A DNA stretch of 64,000 nucleotides from Halococcus hamelinensis 100A6. GTDB lineage: Archaea; Halobacteriota; Halobacteria; Halobacteriales; Halococcaceae. The stretch covers positions 1-64,000 of the forward strand of contig NZ_AOMB01000023.1 in assembly GCF_000336675.1 (NCBI RefSeq), in the 5' to 3' direction. The first letter of the stretch is position 1. Every line of letters starts with the position of its first letter. The notes below the pieces were generated by a model. It saw nothing but the letters and a program-made list of their open reading frames with translations, had not been told where the DNA came from and searched no databases. The position numbers and the translations under genes were made by a program. Of the stretch, positions 58,696-64,000 are shown piece after piece.

Positions 58696-59613
58696 ATGGA
58701 TGTATACAGCCGGATCACTCCCGAACGTCTCCGACGTGGCATCGAGACGCCAGCCCTGATTGGCCGTGAACTCAACCGCTTTTATCATACACGCTTCGAA
58801 ACACGCCCTCACAACACAGCCGGCATCGACGTCTTCGCCGAAGACTGGGATACGCTTGCTATTGCCGATGCCTGTCCATTGAGTACGTTTGCTACTCATC
58901 ATACTCTTCCAGGTCAGCTCGAAACGCGGGTATCGCGTGGTTCGAGTACGCCTGAATGGCTCGAAGCTAATTTTACTGGTGACCAGCGCGATACGGTGTA
59001 CATAACGGCGAACCCTCAATACGAACGCAACCGCGACGACCTCGACATCCGACTCTGCGAAGTTGAGAACGTCTGGGATTCCGAGGGCTGGGATGCGGAA
59101 TATAGAACTGTACGTCCTGAGACCGTCACTGACGCGGTGCTCGACGCCGCGGACCGTTACCCCAATAAACGACTACTCGTTCATTATATCCAGCCACACT
59201 ATCCATTTATCGGGCCTACGGGACAGCGCTACTTCGACGGTGATTCACTCTCATTTTGGTCCCGTGTGATGGACGGTAGTGTGAACGCTCCCGACCATGT
59301 CCTCTCTCAGGCTCACGACGAGAACTTCAAGCTCATGCTCCCTGCGTTGGAGCGTCTCCTTGACGAACGGGATGGAAAGACGGTCGTAACGGCCGACCAC
59401 GGTCAGATGCTTGGCCAACGTTCGTTTCCAATTCCGATACGAGAGTGGGGGCACCCACGTGAAACGTACGTCGACGAACTCGTACATGTCCCTTGGCTCG
59501 TCCACGAAACCGGTACTCGGCCCGACATCACAAAAGGGGATGCAACCGAAGCAGTAGGCCATTCGGACGATGATCTCTCCGAGCGGCTTGCAGCACTTGG
59601 CTACGCGGACTGA
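58696..59613 (+). CDS. Alkaline-phosphatase-superfamily protein (sulfatase-like), short haloarchaeal type
   Basis: A 305-residue protein. Metal Asp in DWDTLAIADACPLSTF, nucleophile region RVSRGSSTPEWLEANFTG (Thr before Pro, in place of the sulfatase Cys/Ser), VYITANPQYERN, LVHYIQPHYPFIGPTGQRYF, then TVVTADHGQMLGQRSFPIPI and EWGHPRETYVDELVHVPWLV with the Asp-His pair and distal His. Ends SERLAALGYAD. Haloarchaeal homologues occur in surface-polysaccharide loci. It probably hydrolyses or transfers a phosphate or sulfate ester on glycans. Lies at the boundary of the AT-richer region; no SD seen. Confidence 0.83.
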   Translation: MDVYSRITPERLRRGIETPALIGRELNRFYHTRFETRPHNTAGIDVFAEDWDTLAIADACPLSTFATHHTLPGQLETRVSRGSSTPEWLEANFTGDQRDTVYITANPQYERNRDDLDIRLCEVENVWDSEGWDAEYRTVRPETVTDAVLDAADRYPNKRLLVHYIQPHYPFIGPTGQRYFDGDSLSFWSRVMDGSVNAPDHVLSQAHDENFKLMLPALERLLDERDGKTVVTADHGQMLGQRSFPIPIREWGHPRETYVDELVHVPWLVHETGTRPDITKGDATEAVGHSDDDLSERLAALGYAD

Positions 59614-59747
59614 CGTTCCACGCATACCCAATAGTCACTGTGGCCCGCTGCATTCGGCCGTTTGTATCGGTTGCAACTTGAAAGAGATGCAGTCTACACC
59701 TCTATGAAATCGTACGTTCTTTGTACGCTCGTGATTTCCTCGATACT

Positions 59748-61004
59748 GTGACCACCTCCAAGGAAAACTTATTGCTATTACTAGTACTTTTGTTAGCGAG
59801 TCTTCTTGTTGGAATAGAGATTCCAGAGGGAATCGCCTATGTTGCTGTCGCAGCGGTTTATGGCATAGTCCTCATAATTTGTTTTGTTCGGGGTCGTCTC
59901 GGAATTGCGTACAGCAGGACATTCTTGTACCTTATCGGCGTCCTGTGGGCAATATTCGTACTGAATGTTGCGTTGAATCCTACCCCAAGATCCTTACTCC
60001 GAGGTATTTCATTCATCGTATTTTCTGCGCTCACACTCTTTGTTGTTCCTGGCACGTTTTCACGCGAAGAATTTATAGATGCACTTTCGATTGTCGCAGT
60101 TGCGGTAGGGCTAGTAGCCATCCCAATAGGTGCTTCGACATTACTGTCCACTGGTAGTGGCTTCGGTGTCTATGCTACCTCAGGCACATTACTGGGAACC
60201 GGAATCGAGCTGCCTGTTTTAATGTCTATATTCGAGAATCCAAACTATCTCGCTACACTCTCTGCATTGGGGCTTGTTGCGTCATTTGGTCTCGCAGATG
60301 GTTCACGAAGACGCGAGATCGCTATTTTGTTTGGAGGAGTCTGTCTACTTTCACTCGTTCTTTCGCAGGGTCGAGCCGGGTTCTTAGCGCTGGTAGGGGG
60401 AGGAATTGTCTATATCGTATACCGTATTGGAGGGGCTCGTTTTGCGACACCTGTAGTTGTGCTCGGTATTTTGTGCGCGGCCCTGTTTTTCGTATTTGCT
60501 GTTGTGAGCATTGGAGGACTTAGGGTTCCCGAATCAGTGCTCAACAATCGGCAAGGCCTGTGGAGTGCAGCGATTGCTGCAATTAGCGAACGCCCATTTC
60601 TTGGCTGGGGATTAATCGACACTCCTCAAATCCTTGCGGACCACGGTGCTCCGACACCAGCAGGACACGTTTTCGGAACACATAACAGCTACCTTCGGAT
60701 GTTTCTGATATCAGGGATTAGCGGAGGGGTGCTCTACCTCGGTGCTATTGGTTACACCCTATACCGTTCCCTCAGAGTAGAAGAGAACTCTCAGGGGAGC
60801 GCGGGGTTACCCCTTGCTCTCCTAGTGGTGGTTCTCATCATACACATGTTCAATGGCTCCACGATATTTGGGCTGAGTTTCGTGTCGCTGTTCAGTGCAT
60901 TGGTCATTGGCTACGGCCAGCAGCCATCAAACCGAATTAACATCACTCGGAAATATAGCGAGATCTCGAAGAAAATTTGCCGGCAGCTGGAAGTAAAAAT
61001 CTGA
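59748..61004 (+). CDS. O-antigen ligase/polymerase-like membrane protein (Wzy/WaaL family)
   Basis: A 418-residue protein with about ten to twelve spans. The ligase-type signature is the periplasmic loop AAISERPFLGWGLIDTPQIL followed by AGHVFGTHNSYLRMFLISGI, where the His and the GTHNSYL motif are typical of WaaL/Wzy catalytic loops. Start uncertain: GTG at 59748 gives MTTSKENLLLLLVLL; TTG at 59721 is an alternative. Codon use is more AT-rich (TTA, ATA, AAT) than that of genes before 57 kb, a sign of horizontal exchange. It should polymerise or transfer lipid-linked glycan on the outer face. Confidence 0.85.
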   Translation: MTTSKENLLLLLVLLLASLLVGIEIPEGIAYVAVAAVYGIVLIICFVRGRLGIAYSRTFLYLIGVLWAIFVLNVALNPTPRSLLRGISFIVFSALTLFVVPGTFSREEFIDALSIVAVAVGLVAIPIGASTLLSTGSGFGVYATSGTLLGTGIELPVLMSIFENPNYLATLSALGLVASFGLADGSRRREIAILFGGVCLLSLVLSQGRAGFLALVGGGIVYIVYRIGGARFATPVVVLGILCAALFFVFAVVSIGGLRVPESVLNNRQGLWSAAIAAISERPFLGWGLIDTPQILADHGAPTPAGHVFGTHNSYLRMFLISGISGGVLYLGAIGYTLYRSLRVEENSQGSAGLPLALLVVVLIIHMFNGSTIFGLSFVSLFSALVIGYGQQPSNRINITRKYSEISKKICRQLEVKI

Positions 61005-61142
61005 GTGGATCAAAGAGATTCTATGGTAGCCCACTGTAGTACACAGCCGCGGTAAGTACCCTAACCCAATGTCCAACGAGCGACTGTATTCCTGTGTTTG
61101 CAAGAATAGAGAAAGGGCGAGCGGCAGGTGGCTGATGATGGA

Positions 61143-62357
61143 TCAGGAGCGGAATTGCTGTACGACTCCAATCGCGCCAAATAGATACACGATCCAAAGG
61201 AACATCTGACGGTGGCGGACCGACGTGCCGACGTTTGCACTGACGACCCCGTACAGCCCCACTGCTGCGAGAAACCCGACGGACAGCGTAATCGTGGTCG
61301 CCGGCGCACGCCGGAACGCGTATCGAATCCCCCACAGCACCGCGATCGTGAATGCGATGTTCCCGATCGCTTGGAGCGCGATAACGACATCTGGACCTGT
61401 TCCTATCATCCACGGCATCGGCGAGTACAGAAAGTAAACTACCCCGACTGGGCCGAACTGGATGGCCTCTGCGATGGTGTTAAACTCGACGCCAGTGAGA
61501 TATGCCGTCCGACCAGTCGCACGCAGCTCGTGGATCCGCCCAAGTCGGTCGATAGCGCTCTGGAGCAGGTCAGCCCCCACGATACCGATTACGGCGACCG
61601 CGCCGACGGCGATAGCGCCGCTGGTCCGCCAGTCGGCGTCAAGGTGTTGGAGAGTCATAGTGACCGCACTGATGGCAAGCGTGAGGAGGTACAGGGGGAC
61701 ATTCTCCGGCCGGAGCGGGGCGATAACCATAAGAACGAGAATTGCACCGACGGTGGACACGGGTCGCGACAGCTGGCGCGGTGGACAAATCAGGAGATGG
61801 GCAGCGGTCGTGATACCGGCGATCATCGCTACCTCACGAAGTAAGGTCGACTGGATGAGTATATAACTTGGGTATACCGCAACTGGGAGTGCGGCAAGTA
61901 CCCCTGCTGCCGAGGAGTGATAGTAGCGGCCGATCGCATAGATATTGTAGACTGCGAGCGCACCAAGCAGCGCAACCCCAATATGTGCATAGATAATACT
62001 CGGACCTGGCAGCAGCCAGAACGGTGAAATCCAGAGTGCCCAATACTCCGAGACACTGAAGGTTGCCCCGCCACCGCCGAGGAAGAATGAGATAAGCGTG
62101 GTCTCCCCGCCGCGGTAAAGCGCTCCAATAAGTATCTCGCCGTTCTGGAACCCTGTACCTATTCGAGCTGCCCGTCGGGTGAATCCGATAACGTCGGCGG
62201 TCGAATAGGGATTGATTTGAAGCAGTGAGAGCGGGATCGCGAACAACCGGAGCAAAAGTGCAACTCCGACGACGGCGTCCGGGCCAGACGAAAATCGCCT
62301 GATCACCCACGAGAGGTGCGATCGCCACCGTGCCTGCGGATTATCGGTGGGAAACAC
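61143..62357 (-). CDS. Multispanning membrane protein, GT-C/PMT-like
   Basis: A 404-residue hydrophobic protein with about ten to twelve spans. After a basic N-terminus it has ADVIGFTRRAARIGTGFQNG, EYWALWISPFWLLPGPSIIY, LPVAVYPSYILIQSTLLREV and the terminal VRHRQMFLWIVYLFGAIGVV. The Arg-Glu pair in STLLREVAMI after PSYI is typical of GT39/GT-C-like proteins in glycan loci. No strict D-x-D loop is visible, so the enzymatic call is tentative. Opposite strand to its neighbours. Probably transfers a sugar from a polyprenyl-phosphate donor, or is another membrane step of the same pathway. Confidence 0.65.
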   Translation of the reverse strand: MFPTDNPQARWRSHLSWVIRRFSSGPDAVVGVALLLRLFAIPLSLLQINPYSTADVIGFTRRAARIGTGFQNGEILIGALYRGGETTLISFFLGGGGATFSVSEYWALWISPFWLLPGPSIIYAHIGVALLGALAVYNIYAIGRYYHSSAAGVLAALPVAVYPSYILIQSTLLREVAMIAGITTAAHLLICPPRQLSRPVSTVGAILVLMVIAPLRPENVPLYLLTLAISAVTMTLQHLDADWRTSGAIAVGAVAVIGIVGADLLQSAIDRLGRIHELRATGRTAYLTGVEFNTIAEAIQFGPVGVVYFLYSPMPWMIGTGPDVVIALQAIGNIAFTIAVLWGIRYAFRRAPATTITLSVGFLAAVGLYGVVSANVGTSVRHRQMFLWIVYLFGAIGVVQQFRS

Positions 62358-62743
62358 ATCTTCCGGTTCTAACCCCTGTAAGAAAGCGTTGGTGAAGTAG
62401 ATTTGATCCTCGGAGCCGTTAGAAAGGAAATCTCACGCGTCCACACTACTCTGCAGGGAATCTTTATCAAATGATGCTTGAGGTGCTGAAAAGTATCGCG
62501 ATGGCGACGAACGGGGGAGTACCGATGCGGTGGCGGGCGCTGCCGTTGCACTTTTGCGCAACAATAGGGGAGCTGTTTTGGGGCGGTCCATACGCTTGTT
62601 CTAGTCTGGAATACACAGCCAAAAGCGATTGGTGGAGATGTGGTTTAGTGATCAAACTATAGGGAGGATTCCATCTAAGCAGTACCCGCTGATCGAAACT
62701 AGTCAAGAAGTAGGCTTATTTACAACCCCTCGATATGGGTGTT
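62358..62743. other. AT-richer intergenic gap before the last gene
   Basis: No convincing gene lies in these 386 bases. Short frames on both strands are not protein-like. A TATA candidate, gcttatttaca (62714-62724), lies about 26 nt before the ATG of the downstream gene and suggests a leaderless start. Confidence 0.5.
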
Positions 62744-64000
62744 ATGGCTAAACCAAACGTACTTTGGCTTTCAATTGAGAGCGCGCGTGCAGACTATACA
62801 TCGATGGGTTCTGGTCGAAATACAACCCCATTTTTCGATAAGCTTTCGATGAATTCGGATGGCCAGTGGTTTAGCAATTGTTTTTCCCATGCACGGTGGA
62901 CGCCGGCTGCCACTACCTCGATCCTCACAGGAACACGTCTCTCAACGCATAAAGTTGGATTCGGCGAAAGCGATGGTAGTGTGACAAAATTGCCCACAGA
63001 ACTTTCAACTATCCCAGAACTTCTGAAAAAGAAAGGCTATACAACGGCACTTTTCAGTGGAAACCCGTATGTCGGGAATAACACCGGGCTCGATCGGGGA
63101 TTTGATGTTGTTCATGAACGACCTGAAAAAGACGATTTCCTCTCGAAAAGTGGCGCATTGGCTGGCCTCAGACATCTCCGCGATACTCGGACTACTGGGG
63201 CAGGGCTTAGTTTGAACCCATCCCGCCACAAAGATTGTCTCCGTGAGCGTATCCAGTACGAGTCCTTTCGACACTGGTTCGATACCAAGGATGACGATCA
63301 ACCCTACTTCGCATATCTGCATATAAACAACCCCCATCACCCCTATCGGCCTCCACTCAATATACTGAAAGAGCGGCTTACTGGAGAGGATCTCTCACCC
63401 ACCGAGGCCATTAGGATCTCGAACGGTATAACGAACGACCTGTGGCAAGCGGTCGCCGATGGTTGTGAGTTTTCACCGAAAGAGCAGCGAGCTTTGGAGG
63501 CTACCTATGAGGCAGAGTTGACGTATGCAGACTACATTGCTAAGCAGGTATTCAAATATGCTGTAAGTAGAGATGAAGACACAGTTGTAATTATTACTGG
63601 AGACCACGGTGAAATGTTTGGCGAAAATGGTATGCTAGGTCATAACCTTGTTCTTCATGATGGGATACTCAATGTTCCTCTGATCACATACGGTTTAGAT
63701 ACTGGATCTGCCCAGTCGGATGATCTTATCCAGCACGCAGATGTGAGTAAGGCAATACTAGACGCTTGTGGTATTCAGAATGAACAGTTCAAGCAGGCAT
63801 ATAATTTCACTCATGAAAACCGAGATTACGTTGTTGCGGAGCGTGGTCCTCGGCCCTCCAGAGCTGACACCCTTGCCGAACGGAATCCAGAATTTGATTC
63901 AGATTCGTTTCATTGGAACCAACTCTCGATGATTCGGTCACGGGGTTGGAAATACCAGCGAAGTTCTGAAGGGGAGGACCTCTTCAAACTGCCCGACGAA
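62744..64000 (+). CDS. Alkaline-phosphatase-superfamily protein (sulfatase-like), 3' end beyond window
   Basis: The frame is open for 419 codons to the window end, so the protein is incomplete at its C-terminus. Metal Asp region: VLWLSIESARADYTSMGSGR (Asp/Glu positions shifted, with Glu in SIES). Nucleophile region: SHARWTPAATTSILTGTRLS, with Thr-Pro where sulfatases have Cys/Ser. Later TVVIITGDHGEMFGENGMLG and HNLVLHDGILNVPLITYG give Asp-His and distal His. Position three of three such enzymes in 15 kb. ATG 62744 is favoured by TATA spacing; an in-frame ATG lies 9 nt upstream. AT-rich codon use. Confidence 0.85.
   Translation, partial: MAKPNVLWLSIESARADYTSMGSGRNTTPFFDKLSMNSDGQWFSNCFSHARWTPAATTSILTGTRLSTHKVGFGESDGSVTKLPTELSTIPELLKKKGYTTALFSGNPYVGNNTGLDRGFDVVHERPEKDDFLSKSGALAGLRHLRDTRTTGAGLSLNPSRHKDCLRERIQYESFRHWFDTKDDDQPYFAYLHINNPHHPYRPPLNILKERLTGEDLSPTEAIRISNGITNDLWQAVADGCEFSPKEQRALEATYEAELTYADYIAKQVFKYAVSRDEDTVVIITGDHGEMFGENGMLGHNLVLHDGILNVPLITYGLDTGSAQSDDLIQHADVSKAILDACGIQNEQFKQAYNFTHENRDYVVAERGPRPSRADTLAERNPEFDSDSFHWNQLSMIRSRGWKYQRSSEGEDLFKLPDE

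Noticed and set aside
62467-62706. 79-residue minus-strand frame in the last gap
   Set aside because: Low similarity to protein-like composition and no ribosome-binding site or promoter; treated as non-coding.
1-64000. tRNA, rRNA, CRISPR array, replication origin
   Set aside because: I looked for cloverleaf-like T-arm and anticodon signals, repeated spacers and origin-recognition-box clusters by eye and saw none; short or unusual cases could be missed.

Overview
This 64 kb window is chromosomal DNA from an extremely halophilic archaeon (class Halobacteria). Over most of its length the sequence is very GC-rich, and the proteins are rich in Asp, Glu, Ala and Val. Halobacterial or archaeal markers include two coenzyme F420-related genes (cofE, mer-like), archaeal TFS, GatD, Tat lipoproteins, two proteins with PGF-CTERM tails, archaeal TATA boxes about 25-35 nt upstream of apparently leaderless starts, and several small proteins typical of haloarchaea. 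A Halococcus-like organism is possible, but the genus cannot be fixed by eye. No rRNA, tRNA or CRISPR array was recognised.

Layout. 0-4.6 kb: the end of cofE, an F420-dependent reductase, a MaoC hydratase, an ABC-2 exporter and an enoyl-CoA hydratase. 4.6-6.4 kb: a VapBC toxin-antitoxin pair and TFS. Two intergenic inserts lie here, each ending in a copy of the upstream gene's 3' end. 6.4-14 kb: a tightly coupled minus-strand operon, with a Liv-type binding protein, two permeases and two ATPases, then an acyl-CoA ligase and a PaaG-like crotonase; it probably imports and activates an organic acid. 14-17 kb: photolyase, superoxide dismutase and a ferritin-like protein (light and oxidative stress). 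17-24 kb: YndJ/DUF4166, a duplicated metalloprotease with a dead second half, aminopeptidase, HNH protein, ThrS. 24-30 kb: a secreted protein with an ArsR-type regulator, alcohol dehydrogenase, GatD and an acetyltransferase. 30-36 kb: a biotin-dependent acyl-CoA carboxylase (PccA, PccX, PccB) interrupted by a cupredoxin-sugar dehydrogenase fusion anchored at the surface. 36-46 kb: an NSS transporter, quinone reductase, GDPD, succinyl-CoA synthetase, and a corrinoid-type ABC importer whose binding protein and permease diverge from one symmetric TATA box.

46-64 kb looks like a surface-glycan or envelope-modification region. It has a DPM1-like GT2, an arylsulfotransferase-like propeller, a GT4-GtrA-DUF2079-DUF2079-HPP/Usp operon, an O-antigen ligase-like protein, a multispanning GT-C-like protein, and three alkaline-phosphatase-superfamily enzymes that all carry Thr where sulfatases carry Cys or Ser. 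From about 58.6 kb the base composition becomes more AT-rich and gene density falls. A frameshifted remnant marks the boundary, which suggests a horizontally exchanged glycan locus continuing past the window edge. This region is the best candidate for an undescribed system: enzymes building, polymerising and decorating an external polymer with phosphate- or sulfate-linked groups.
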